Source of the DNA: an uncultured Clostridia bacterium
Lineage (GTDB): Bacteria; Bacillota; Clostridia; Oscillospirales; Acutalibacteraceae
Assembly (NCBI GenBank): GCA_946555465.1
Contig: CAMNST010000008.1
Coordinates: 1-64,000, forward strand
Reading direction: 5' to 3'
DNA: 64,000 nt
Shown here in pieces: positions 1 to 8,074 of the stretch. How positions within the stretch are numbered: position 1 is the stretch's first letter; each line of letters starts with the position of its first letter. Under the pieces are notes generated by a model. The model was not told where the DNA came from. It worked only from the letters and a program-made list of their open reading frames with translations, and did no database searches. The translations under genes were made by a program, and so were the position numbers.

Positions 1-75
1 ATTACACCCTTATTTTCCATTTGTCAATACTTTTTTTCAACTTTTTTTATTTTTTTCTTCCCCACTCTTTTTCTG

Positions 76-98
76 CCGCTTTTCAACTGCGGTTTTTT
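76..98 (+). terminator. Weak possible terminator from the left flank
   Basis: A short CCGC/GCGG hairpin (76-79 with 89-92) is followed by seven T residues on the plus strand. It would end a plus-strand transcript from beyond the left edge. The stem is only 4 bp, so this is weak. Apart from it and the minus-strand RNA-like element at 209-306, the first 306 bases hold no gene that I can see; they are very AT-rich. Confidence 0.3.
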
Positions 99-203
99 TA
101 GGATAATTGCAGTTTATCTGACTTTTATCCGCTATATCTTCAACGGTGTAATATAAAATTATTTTGCTTAATTCTGCTATATTTTCTATCCTCTTTTAAA
201 TAA

Positions 204-233
204 TAAAAAAAGATACCGAAAAACGGTATCTTT
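204..233 (-). terminator. Intrinsic terminator
   Basis: A 10-bp perfect stem (AAAGATACCG 209-218 with CGGTATCTTT 224-233) and an A tract at 204-211, which becomes a U tract on the minus strand, form a good Rho-independent terminator for the minus-strand gene ending at 307 and the folded stretch between them. Confidence 0.75.
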
Positions 234-234
234 A

Positions 235-303
235 AAGAAGTCGGCAATCCGTTTTCGTGCTACCCGCACAAGTTGAGACGGTTCTCAAAACGCGCTCTGC
301 ACT
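235..303 (-). ncRNA. Candidate structured RNA (three-way junction) ahead of a terminator
   Basis: Read on the minus strand, this stretch can fold into an outer CGUUUU/AAAACG stem enclosing two hairpins (about UUGAGA/UCUCAA with an ACCG loop, and UUGUGC/GCACGA). The U residues of the first hairpin partly compete with the outer stem. An intrinsic terminator follows at 209-233. It is GC-richer than its surroundings. It could be the 3' UTR of the minus-strand gene ending at 307, or a leader of a gene beyond the left edge. I do not recognise a known family; the fold was read by eye. Confidence 0.35.
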
Positions 304-306
304 ATT

Positions 307-999
307 TTAATCGTTTATTTCAACATTTCCGTATTTTGTATATGCCTTTAATATAATCTGTGATGATGAGTCACCTTTATTAATCTCTGCGCCGCCTCCA
401 AAAACGGACACTTCAATCTGAATATTATTGGTACGGCTTATGCTGATATCTCCCTTTTCGGTTGAAACAAAAGAATTCCGTGTCATAACGGCATTACGGA
501 TTTCAATATTGCCGAAACCGGTATGAACATTTACACAACCTTTTATATTATCAAGCGAAATATCACCGCAAAGTGTGCTGATATCCGCCTCAATATCAAA
601 ATTCATAGGAACATAAATGACAACTATTGTTTTAGGTGAAGACGGATAGTCAGCCTGACGATTTTCATTGCATAAAATCTGAAGGCAGTTATTTTCACAT
701 AATGTCTGAGCAGTATCATCCTCTTCTCCAAATGCGACAATCTTTACTTTATCCTTCAGAAGTTTTGTATTGACAATTTTTATATCACTGTAATTAGAAT
801 TAATTTTAATGGCGTTAAAATTATCCGTATTATAATCTTCAGAACATATAATATTAAACGGTCTGACATAAATATCATAAAGCGGTCTTTCTTTTTTTTC
901 ACAAGATAATAAAAGAGCGCATGCAAATGACGATAAAATCACCAGCACTATAGTTACCGCAAGCCAGACAGTTGCTTTTAAACTGCTTTTATCTTTCAT
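307..999 (-). CDS. Membrane-anchored DUF4097-like beta-strand repeat protein
   Basis: The 230-residue product has an N-terminal hydrophobic segment (about residues 11-32) ending in LLSC, so it is either a single-pass membrane protein or a lipoprotein acylated at Cys33. The rest is outside the membrane. Its C-terminal half alternates short strands with glycine/asparagine turns (motifs such as GDISLDNIKG, GFGNIEI, KGDISI, YGNVEI), the pattern of DUF4097 putative adhesin domains that form a right-handed beta structure. The start is supported by an AAGGAA site just upstream. It is transcribed alone and divergently from asnB. The function is unknown; in related bacteria such proteins often accompany membrane-stress regulators, but none is present here. 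Confidence 0.6.
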   Translation of the reverse strand: MKDKSSLKATVWLAVTIVLVILSSFACALLLSCEKKERPLYDIYVRPFNIICSEDYNTDNFNAIKINSNYSDIKIVNTKLLKDKVKIVAFGEEDDTAQTLCENNCLQILCNENRQADYPSSPKTIVVIYVPMNFDIEADISTLCGDISLDNIKGCVNVHTGFGNIEIRNAVMTRNSFVSTEKGDISISRTNNIQIEVSVFGGGAEINKGDSSSQIILKAYTKYGNVEIND

Positions 1000-1104
1000 A
1001 AATGAATTCCTTATATAATATTTTGTATATTATATATCATTTAAAAAACATTTTCCATAATAACGATTAAATTTTATCTGCATATAATAATCTGAGGTGA
1101 TTTT

Positions 1105-2928
1105 ATGTGCGGAATAGCAGGAATTTTATCTTCATCCATAGATTTACGTGAAAACAAACCGCTGATTGAAAACATCAGCAGCACGTTAAAAATGAGAGGT
1201 CCGGATGCAAAGGGCGAATATATAACACATGATACAGCGCTTATTCACCGCCGCCTCTCGGTAATTGACGTTGAAAACGGAAAACAACCGATGAGATTCG
1301 GCAAATATATAATTGTTTATAACGGAGAACTTTATAATACCGAAGAAGTAAAAAATGAACTTATTTCATCAGGTTACAAATTTGATACCCATTGTGACAC
1401 AGAAGTTGTTTTAAAAGCATTTGATAAATGGCAGGAGGAAAGTGTAAAAAAACTTAACGGTATTTTTGCATACGCCGTATATGACGAAAAAGAAAAAACA
1501 CTCTTCCTTGCCCGTGACAGAATCGGCGTTAAACCCTGCTACTATTCAAAGGTCAAAAATATTTTTGCTTTTGCAAGCAGAATAAAAAGCCTTTTATGTA
1601 TTGATGAAATCAAGCCTGTTGTTGATGAAAAAGGTCTTAATGAAATATTTATGCTCGGCCCTGCCAAAACAATCGGCACAGGCATATTCAGAGATATTGA
1701 CGAATTGCCGCCGGCCCATTATCTTATTTATAAAGACGGAAAAATTTCCATTGAGCAATACTGGAAACTGACTGCGCAAGAAAACAATGAAACTGTCAGC
1801 GAGGCAGCAGAACACACGCATTTTCTTGTTAAAGACTCTATTGAACGCCAACTTATATCAGATGTTCCCCTTGCAACATTTTTAAGCGGAGGACTCGACT
1901 CTTCAATAATATCTAAAATTGCAGCAGATAAATATAAAGAAAACGGAAAAAAACTCAGCACTTATTCCGTTGATTATATTGATAATGATATTTACTTTAA
2001 AAAGAGCCTCTTTCAGCCAAACAAAGATTCCGACTATATAGGCTTGATGGCAGATTTTATAGATTCAGAGCATCACAATGTTGTGCTTGATAACTCGGAT
2101 GTTGCAGCCGCACTTGCAGATGCGGCCATTGCAAGAGGCATACCCGGTTTTGCAGATGTTGACTCTTCACTGCTTCTGTTCTGCAAAGAGGTAAAAAAAG
2201 ACTTTACGGTTTGCCTTTCAGGTGAATGTGCCGATGAAATTTTCGGCGGTTATCCATGGTATCACAGAAAAGAGATTCTTTTTGAAGACGGTTTCCCATG
2301 GTCAAGGTCGGTAGACGTAAGAAAAAGCATACTTAGAAGCGATTTTCTGAAAAATGGTGCAGACTATGCAAAAAGTGCCTATAAAAATACGCTTTCGGAT
2401 GTTTCCTGCCTTGACAGTGACGGAAAATTTGAAAAAAGAATGAGAGAGATGTTTATCCTGAACCTCAACTGGTTTATGCAGACACTCCTTATGAGAAAAG
2501 ATGTTATGAGCATGGAATCTTCACTTGAGGTGCGTGTTCCCTTCTGTGATTACCGCCTTGTTGAATACGCTTATAATATGCCGTGGAACATAAAGGCTCT
2601 TGACGGAAGAGAAAAGGGAATTCTCAGAAAAGCGTTTGAAAATGATTTGCCATACGAGATTGCATGGCGAAAAAAGAGCCCTTATCCAAAAACACACAAC
2701 CCTGTTTATTTCGACTGTGTGTGCAGACTGGCAAAGCAGGCACTTGAAGATACCTCCTGTCCGCTGGGTGAAATGCTTAATGCAAACGTCGTATATTCTC
2801 TTATGGAAAATCCTGAGTCAATGACAGAGCCATGGTACGGCCAGTTAATGAAAACGCCGCAGGTGCTGGCGTATATTTATCAGATATATGTATGGATAAA
2901 AAATAACAATGTTGAGTTTGACATTTAA
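1105..2928 (+). CDS. asnB: Asparagine synthetase, glutamine-hydrolysing (AsnB)
   Basis: Converts aspartate, glutamine and ATP to asparagine, glutamate, AMP and PPi in the cytoplasm. The N-terminal class II glutamine amidotransferase domain starts MCGIAGIL, exposing the nucleophile Cys2 after Met removal, with RGPD at about residue 32 and the YNGELYN motif near residue 74. The C-terminal synthetase domain has the ATP-pyrophosphatase loop SGGLDSS at residues 261-267. At 607 residues it is the normal family length. A GAGGTG ribosome site lies 7 nt before the ATG. It is monocistronic or read through into the nitroreductase gene 53 nt downstream. No T-box leader is visible. Confidence 0.95.
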   Translation: MCGIAGILSSSIDLRENKPLIENISSTLKMRGPDAKGEYITHDTALIHRRLSVIDVENGKQPMRFGKYIIVYNGELYNTEEVKNELISSGYKFDTHCDTEVVLKAFDKWQEESVKKLNGIFAYAVYDEKEKTLFLARDRIGVKPCYYSKVKNIFAFASRIKSLLCIDEIKPVVDEKGLNEIFMLGPAKTIGTGIFRDIDELPPAHYLIYKDGKISIEQYWKLTAQENNETVSEAAEHTHFLVKDSIERQLISDVPLATFLSGGLDSSIISKIAADKYKENGKKLSTYSVDYIDNDIYFKKSLFQPNKDSDYIGLMADFIDSEHHNVVLDNSDVAAALADAAIARGIPGFADVDSSLLLFCKEVKKDFTVCLSGECADEIFGGYPWYHRKEILFEDGFPWSRSVDVRKSILRSDFLKNGADYAKSAYKNTLSDVSCLDSDGKFEKRMREMFILNLNWFMQTLLMRKDVMSMESSLEVRVPFCDYRLVEYAYNMPWNIKALDGREKGILRKAFENDLPYEIAWRKKSPYPKTHNPVYFDCVCRLAKQALEDTSCPLGEMLNANVVYSLMENPESMTEPWYGQLMKTPQVLAYIYQIYVWIKNNNVEFDI

Positions 2929-2981
2929 ATATGCTATAATTAATTATATATCAGACTATAAATTTAACAGGATGCTTAAAT

Positions 2982-3758
2982 ATGACAAATGAAGAATATA
3001 TAAAAGCAATAGAAATGCGCCGTTCAAGACGAACATACCGCCCGTATTCACTCGACAGTGCAACACTTGAGGTTATAGGAAGTCTTGTTGATATTGTCAA
3101 CAGGCAGGAAGGGCTTCATTTCAGGCTTATTGAAGACGGTTCAGATGCATTTACAATTATTTCAGGAAAATTTTCACTTGTTGCAATCTGCGGAACAGAT
3201 ACCGAAAAAACAAGAATCAAATCAGGATACTATGGTGAAATGATCGTTCTGCAGTGCGTTTACCATGGTCTCGGCACATGCTGGATTACAGGTACTTACG
3301 ACGAAAATAAAGTTCTGGCAAAACTCAATCTCCCAAAAGACATTCGCCTTTACGGTGTCATAGTTATAGGCAGCGTTAAAGATAAACTGAGCACAAAGGA
3401 AAAAATGCTTCACAACATTACTCACAAGCAAAATAAACCCTATCAGAAGATGTTTGATGTTTGCGATCAGAAACTTCCGCCCTATTATGAATACGCGATG
3501 AGGCTTGTTGAAAAAGCACCTTCGGATACAAACAGGCGTCCTGTTCATTTCAAATACGAAAACGGCGTTATGTCCGGCTATGTTGAAGAACCGTATTCAG
3601 ACAAAAGCATTGAATTTGGTATTGCTCAGTTGCATTTTAATCTTGGCGCCGCCGCAAAAGGAGTTAAGGGCGAATGGGATATGAGCGGAAGATTTTGTAC
3701 CGAAGATCAAAAAGTAATAAAATTTCCGGAAAATAAAGGAGAAAATGAAAATGAGTAA
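2982..3758 (+). CDS. TM1586-type nitroreductase family protein
   Basis: A 258-residue flavoprotein of the nitroreductase superfamily. The N-terminus has the typical MRRSRRTYRPY segment (residues about 12-22) that binds FMN phosphate. Two related halves (residues about 1-140 and 150-258) match the internally duplicated TM1586-like nitroreductases, which form a single-chain pseudo-dimer. The physiological substrate is not predictable; members are assumed to be NAD(P)H-dependent FMN oxidoreductases. The 3' end overlaps the following GDPD gene, so the two are probably translated from one message. Confidence 0.75.
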   Translation: MTNEEYIKAIEMRRSRRTYRPYSLDSATLEVIGSLVDIVNRQEGLHFRLIEDGSDAFTIISGKFSLVAICGTDTEKTRIKSGYYGEMIVLQCVYHGLGTCWITGTYDENKVLAKLNLPKDIRLYGVIVIGSVKDKLSTKEKMLHNITHKQNKPYQKMFDVCDQKLPPYYEYAMRLVEKAPSDTNRRPVHFKYENGVMSGYVEEPYSDKSIEFGIAQLHFNLGAAAKGVKGEWDMSGRFCTEDQKVIKFPENKGENENE

Positions 3759-4620
3759 TACTGCCGGCGAAAAGAAAAAATGGTCTAAAAAGAAAAAAAT
3801 CACTGTTATCGTTTTGTCTGTTCTTTTTGCACTTATTGTGCTTGTAGTTATTGCAGGTGTATCCGCACTGAACTGGTACTGCAAAACAGACGATTACAAT
3901 GTTTTTTCAACAGTTCACAACGTTACGCTCATTGCCCACAGAGGTATGAGAAGCGTTGCGCCCGAAAACACCACAGCCGCATTTAAAAAAGCCGGTGAAA
4001 ACAAATACTGGGGTGCAGAATGTGATATTTACAGAACTGCTGATGGTGTATGGATTGTTTCTCACGATGAAAACACATACAGAATGATGGATAAAACAGC
4101 ATCCGTTGAAGAAAGCACATATGAAGAACTTTTAGAACAGAAAGTTGACAACGGTTCAAACATTGATACTTACACTGACCTTAAAATATGTTCACTTGAA
4201 GAATACCTTCAGATATGCAAAGAATATTCAATGGTTGCAGTTATTGAACTCAAAGGCAAAAACAACACCGAATATTATAACGAAATAATTGATATGGTTA
4301 AAAAATATGAAGTTGAGGCTGTTTATATTTCTTTCCATATTGAAAACATCAAGGCAATCAGAGAATTAACCGATGATACGGTTTACTTCCTTACCCAGAC
4401 AATTAAAGAGGAAGATATCGAACTTGCAAAATCAATAGAAAACTGTGGAATTGATTTTAATGCAAACAAGAAAAAGAACTTCACCAGCGGTATGCTCGAC
4501 AAGTGCAAAGAAGAAAATATTGCACTTGGTGCATGGACCGTTAACGATGCCGACCTTCTGGATAAACTTATTGAAAACGAAGTTACTCTTATTACCACAG
4601 ACTGTATAAAAGGCATTTAA
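3751..4620 (+). CDS. Membrane-anchored glycerophosphodiester phosphodiesterase
   Basis: Hydrolyses glycerophosphodiesters from phospholipid or teichoic-acid turnover to glycerol-3-phosphate and an alcohol. With the start at 3751 (GGAG 9 nt upstream; an in-frame ATG at 3745 is only 3 nt from GGAG) the protein has a Lys-rich N-terminus, one membrane segment (residues about 17-39) and an extracellular TIM barrel. Visible GDPD residues are H63-R64 (AHRGM), E72 (PENT), E90 and D92 (ECDI) and H105 (SHDENTY). The C-terminal TVND..IITTD pattern is also typical. It overlaps the nitroreductase gene by 8 nt and ends before a strong terminator. Confidence 0.88.
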   Translation: MSNTAGEKKKWSKKKKITVIVLSVLFALIVLVVIAGVSALNWYCKTDDYNVFSTVHNVTLIAHRGMRSVAPENTTAAFKKAGENKYWGAECDIYRTADGVWIVSHDENTYRMMDKTASVEESTYEELLEQKVDNGSNIDTYTDLKICSLEEYLQICKEYSMVAVIELKGKNNTEYYNEIIDMVKKYEVEAVYISFHIENIKAIRELTDDTVYFLTQTIKEEDIELAKSIENCGIDFNANKKKNFTSGMLDKCKEENIALGAWTVNDADLLDKLIENEVTLITTDCIKGI

Positions 4621-4631
4621 AACAGCATTAA

Positions 4632-4670
4632 CCCCCTGCAAATGATAAAAATCATTTGCAGGGGGTTATT
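4632..4670 (+). terminator. Intrinsic terminator (possibly bidirectional)
   Basis: A 15-bp perfect stem, CCCCCTGCAAATGAT with its complement, and an AAAA loop span 4632-4665, followed by TTATTTTG. It ends the plus-strand gene group and sits between two converging genes. Confidence 0.9.
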
Positions 4671-4680
4671 TTGTATCAAC

Positions 4681-5535
4681 TTATTTTATTTTTAAATTTC
4701 CGTCTATGTCTTCAAGTTCCCTAAAAACAGGGCGTTCATAATTTGTTTTATTAGGTGAATGGAAAGTAAGCATCCGTTTTTCATCTGAATTAAAAATCAT
4801 ACCATGACCGCCGTCATCTGTAATCAGCGGCGGAAGATGAACAAATCTGCCGTCTATTTCACCATTGTCTGATTTTGCAATGCACTGTGAATACTGATGA
4901 TTGATAAATGTTGACCAAATAAGCAGAAGATCTCCGTTTTCTGCACGATACATAAAAGGTCCGTCCGTAATATAATGCTCACCCTCCTCTTTTTTATCTG
5001 CCCATTCGGGAGATGAACCTGAAAAAATCAGCACCGGTTCACTTACGGCCTTTGTTAAATCTTCATTCAGTTTAAGATAGCATATTGTGCCGTCAATTAT
5101 CTGGGTGTGCTCATGGCAAAAAACAAGATACGGCTCTCCGCTTTTTGAAATATACAGAGTTCCGTCAAGACATTCCCATTCATCCGGTGTTACAGCACCG
5201 TCGCTGTGAGGAACAAATTCGCCCGAAGGATTGTCGGATTTAAGAATGTAAACCCCTCTGAGCCCGTTTTCTTTGGTAAATGTAGCAAACATATAATAAG
5301 CACCTCTGTATTTATGAACTTCAGGTGCCCAGTTTACCTCTCTGTTAAAGCCGTATTTTTCTGAATTGAAACATTCTTTGGGTTCGCTCCAGTTTTCAAG
5401 GTCGGCTGATAAATAAACATCAAAACCGTTTGTACCCTTGCCAAAATCTTTTGCTCTTGTACCGTAAAGATAATATGTGTCGCCCTCTTTCAAAACAAAA
5501 GGGTCACGGATATTAATATCACTTAAATGCATCAT
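4681..5535 (-). CDS. Glycoside hydrolase family 43-like protein
   Basis: A 284-residue five-bladed beta-propeller protein related to GH43 arabinofuranosidases/xylosidases. The N-terminal IRDPFVL (Asp11) supplies the expected catalytic base; APEVHKY, CLDGTLY and TDGPFMY mark the following blades. In classical GH43 the last motif is EGP with the acid Glu; here it reads DGP, which I believe is characteristic of this uncharacterised branch rather than a mutation, so the substrate is uncertain. There is no signal peptide, so it acts on imported oligosaccharides. Start: ATG at 5535 or the adjacent ATG at 5532, 4 or 7 nt from GAGG. It follows the PI-PLC-like gene by 12 nt and is probably co-transcribed with it. 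Confidence 0.75.
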   Translation of the reverse strand: MMHLSDINIRDPFVLKEGDTYYLYGTRAKDFGKGTNGFDVYLSADLENWSEPKECFNSEKYGFNREVNWAPEVHKYRGAYYMFATFTKENGLRGVYILKSDNPSGEFVPHSDGAVTPDEWECLDGTLYISKSGEPYLVFCHEHTQIIDGTICYLKLNEDLTKAVSEPVLIFSGSSPEWADKKEEGEHYITDGPFMYRAENGDLLLIWSTFINHQYSQCIAKSDNGEIDGRFVHLPPLITDDGGHGMIFNSDEKRMLTFHSPNKTNYERPVFRELEDIDGNLKIK

Positions 5536-5547
5536 CTTACCTCTTAT

Positions 5548-6444
5548 TTATAAATTTTTATTTGTTTTAATTATTTTTTCGGTTATATCCGTATCGGGAA
5601 AATCCATATAAATTATTCCGTAATAAAAACCGTCTTTCAGCGGATATGCCATAAAAGCAGGATTTATATATTTTGAATTGTTATAAGGCCCTTTTAAACC
5701 GCCCGCTGTTGAAATATAGTTTATTATATACTTGTTATCAAAAGGCTTCATTCTGTCAAGAAACGGCTTTATCACCTTATTCCAGCGCGGCTTGGGTTTA
5801 TATTTAAACCTGTCCTGAATGATAAACGTCATTTCATTTTTTCCGCTTGTCTTAAGTGTAAGCGGTTTTGGTTTCAGAGAATCCTGTTCAACCCACTTTG
5901 AAAAGTCAACACCCGTGTTCTTATCGGTATATTCCGTCCTGTCGGCCATTTTGCAGCGGCGGATCAAAACAATTTTGCCCCTTGCCTCTGACATAAGCGG
6001 TTCTCTGTTTTCAAGAAACCATTTGCTTTCATTACCTTTAATATATGTGTTATAAAGATTATCAAAACATTTTTCCTGTTCTTTTCCGCTGTCATTTTTA
6101 AACTGAAAAATGATTGTTTCACTTTTGTTTTCTTCAAGAAATTTATAGCACTGCGCCAGCACATCAGCCATATCCATCTGTGCTGAAAAATGACTTTTTG
6201 TATTAAAAGCCTTTGCTGCACCGTGAACCATTTTCAGTCTGCTGCCTTTGCCCGAAACTCTGATATCAAGCCCTCTTACTCCAATACCCAACTGCTCATA
6301 TATATTCATATTCTGGCATTTGGAAATATGCGAAAACTGAACAAACTGTGTTACACAGTCGTGCGTTGCAGGAATATTAAGCCTGAACAGCCAAAAATCA
6401 TCGGGTATATCCGCCATCCATTTTTTTAAATTCATCTCAGCCAT
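5548..6444 (-). CDS. Phosphatidylinositol-specific phospholipase C-like protein
   Basis: A 298-residue protein with the PI-PLC X-domain pattern. PATHDC carries the first catalytic His (H28), GVRGLDIRV follows (residues about 55-63), and MVHGAA carries the second catalytic His (H74). Bacterial PI-PLCs cleave phosphoinositides or GPI-type head groups without calcium. No signal peptide or membrane segment is visible, unlike secreted virulence-type PI-PLCs, so the protein may act on an internal or imported substrate. The GGAG site lies 10 nt before the ATG. It heads a two-gene minus-strand unit with the GH43-like gene. Confidence 0.75.
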   Translation of the reverse strand: MAEMNLKKWMADIPDDFWLFRLNIPATHDCVTQFVQFSHISKCQNMNIYEQLGIGVRGLDIRVSGKGSRLKMVHGAAKAFNTKSHFSAQMDMADVLAQCYKFLEENKSETIIFQFKNDSGKEQEKCFDNLYNTYIKGNESKWFLENREPLMSEARGKIVLIRRCKMADRTEYTDKNTGVDFSKWVEQDSLKPKPLTLKTSGKNEMTFIIQDRFKYKPKPRWNKVIKPFLDRMKPFDNKYIINYISTAGGLKGPYNNSKYINPAFMAYPLKDGFYYGIIYMDFPDTDITEKIIKTNKNL

Positions 6445-6564
6445 ATTTTAATAACTCCGAAAAATAAAAAATATTGAATAAAAACAATATAACATTTTTA
6501 TATAATAATTGCAAATACTTAAAATATATCTTATAATTTAAATTGAAATACGCAGGGGGGAATT

Positions 6565-7005
6565 ATGGAAATTTTAAAAACAAAAGGCAAAATAACAACA
6601 GCCAATGATAAAACAAATTTAATACACCGATTTGATGTTCCGGCAGGAATTAAATCTTTAAAAATCAATTTTGAATATTCGCCAAAAACAGTTGAAGACA
6701 GAGAAAAGGCAATTATGATTATAAAAGACTGTTTTGAAAAATATGATGAAGAAATAAGAGGCAGGGCAGCGGATTATCTTCCGGTAAAAAATCTTGTAAC
6801 CATCTCGGTTGATGAAAACGGAAAATACCGCGGCGCCGCTCACCGACAAAGCAATAAGCAGGAACATATTATCAGTGCAGACTTTGCCTCTCCCGGATTT
6901 ACAAAAGGGGCCGTATCCGAAGGTGAATGGGATATTGTTTTAAACGTTCACTATGCCGGATGCAACATGGATTACATATTAGAAATTGAAGGAGAAACAG
7001 AATAA
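6565..7005 (+). CDS. Small beta-rich protein coupled to a PHP hydrolase
   Basis: A 146-residue cytoplasmic protein without a family name I can assign. It is predicted to be beta-rich and carries no signal peptide or catalytic motif. Its stop codon overlaps the start of the PHP-domain gene (TAATG), so the two are translationally coupled. Larger CehA/McbA metallohydrolases carry a beta-sandwich domain before their PHP domain; this protein may be that domain encoded separately (inference). A strong GGGGGG ribosome site precedes the ATG. Confidence 0.6.
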   Translation: MEILKTKGKITTANDKTNLIHRFDVPAGIKSLKINFEYSPKTVEDREKAIMIIKDCFEKYDEEIRGRAADYLPVKNLVTISVDENGKYRGAAHRQSNKQEHIISADFASPGFTKGAVSEGEWDIVLNVHYAGCNMDYILEIEGETE

Positions 7006-7955
7006 TGAGTTATCTTCCATGCGAACTGCACTGCCACACTGTTCATTCAGACGGTGATTTTCAGGTAAAAGAACTTCAGGAGGCTGCAAAACAGGACCAC
7101 CTCGCTTTAATTGCATTAACCGACCACAACACGGTTTCCGGTCACAGCGAACTTGATGAAGAAATTGTTCCTTTTATAAAGGGAATTGAATGGACCACAT
7201 ATTTCGGCCATATGCTTGTTTTGGGAGCAAAAGAATTTATCGACTGGCGAAATGCAAAACCCGATAACATTGACGAAAAAATTAAAGAAATAAAATCAAA
7301 GGGCGGAATAGTAGGTGTTGCGCACCCATATCAGATAGGTTCGCCTGTTTGCACCGGCGGAAGATGGGAATTCAGGGTAAAAGACTGGCGCAATATTGAT
7401 TATATGGAAATATGGCACGAAGATCTTACCTCTCTCAGCAGTGAAAACAAAAAATCACTTGAACTGTGGACATCACTCCTTGATAAAGGATACAAAATTG
7501 CCGCTGCCTACGGAAGAGACTGGCACAGACCTGAAACCTCAGGTCACTATGGATGCACCTATATTGATATTGAAGGCGAAACAACTTCCGAACAGGCTAT
7601 ACGCGGAATAAGAATGGGCAAAACAGTTGTTTCCTCGGGTGCTAAATTTTTCTTTCGTCTTCACAGACACGGAAATACCTATATGATTGGTGACACCGTC
7701 AGAAAAGGAAACTACACTTTCAGTTTCTTTACCGATTTGCATTCACGCAAGAAAGATGCAGGCGAAGAAGCCATTACATACAAAACGATAAAAGTTGTTA
7801 CAAACGGTTCCAAAACTGTTCTTGAAACACGTTATAATGAACGCCATGTTATGCTGAGGCTTGAAAAAGGGCACTGGTACAGAGCAGAATTATGGGGCAG
7901 TGTTGACGGCGAAAATATGCCTTTGGCAATAACATCGCCGATATACTGCGAATAA
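7005..7955 (+). CDS. CehA/McbA-like PHP-domain metallohydrolase
   Basis: A 316-residue PHP-fold metal-dependent phosphoesterase/hydrolase. The metal-binding motifs are visible: ELHCHT (H9, H11), LTDHNT (D40, H41), a VAHPYQ histidine near residue 105 and GRDWHRP near residue 172. The C-terminal 80 residues look like a small beta domain. Family members hydrolyse carbamates, esters or phosphoesters; the substrate here is unknown. It is translated in a TAATG overlap with the preceding beta-rich gene. No further gene belongs to this unit; 119 nt of AT-rich sequence follow. Confidence 0.8.
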   Translation: MSYLPCELHCHTVHSDGDFQVKELQEAAKQDHLALIALTDHNTVSGHSELDEEIVPFIKGIEWTTYFGHMLVLGAKEFIDWRNAKPDNIDEKIKEIKSKGGIVGVAHPYQIGSPVCTGGRWEFRVKDWRNIDYMEIWHEDLTSLSSENKKSLELWTSLLDKGYKIAAAYGRDWHRPETSGHYGCTYIDIEGETTSEQAIRGIRMGKTVVSSGAKFFFRLHRHGNTYMIGDTVRKGNYTFSFFTDLHSRKKDAGEEAITYKTIKVVTNGSKTVLETRYNERHVMLRLEKGHWYRAELWGSVDGENMPLAITSPIYCE

Positions 7956-8074
7956 TAAAATATTTAACACAGATTTTACACAATCCACACCGTTTTTTAA
8001 TTCCATGCTTTTAATATAGGCATAAATAATAAAAATACATTTTCAGAGTAAATTCTGCAAACAGAGGTAAAATT

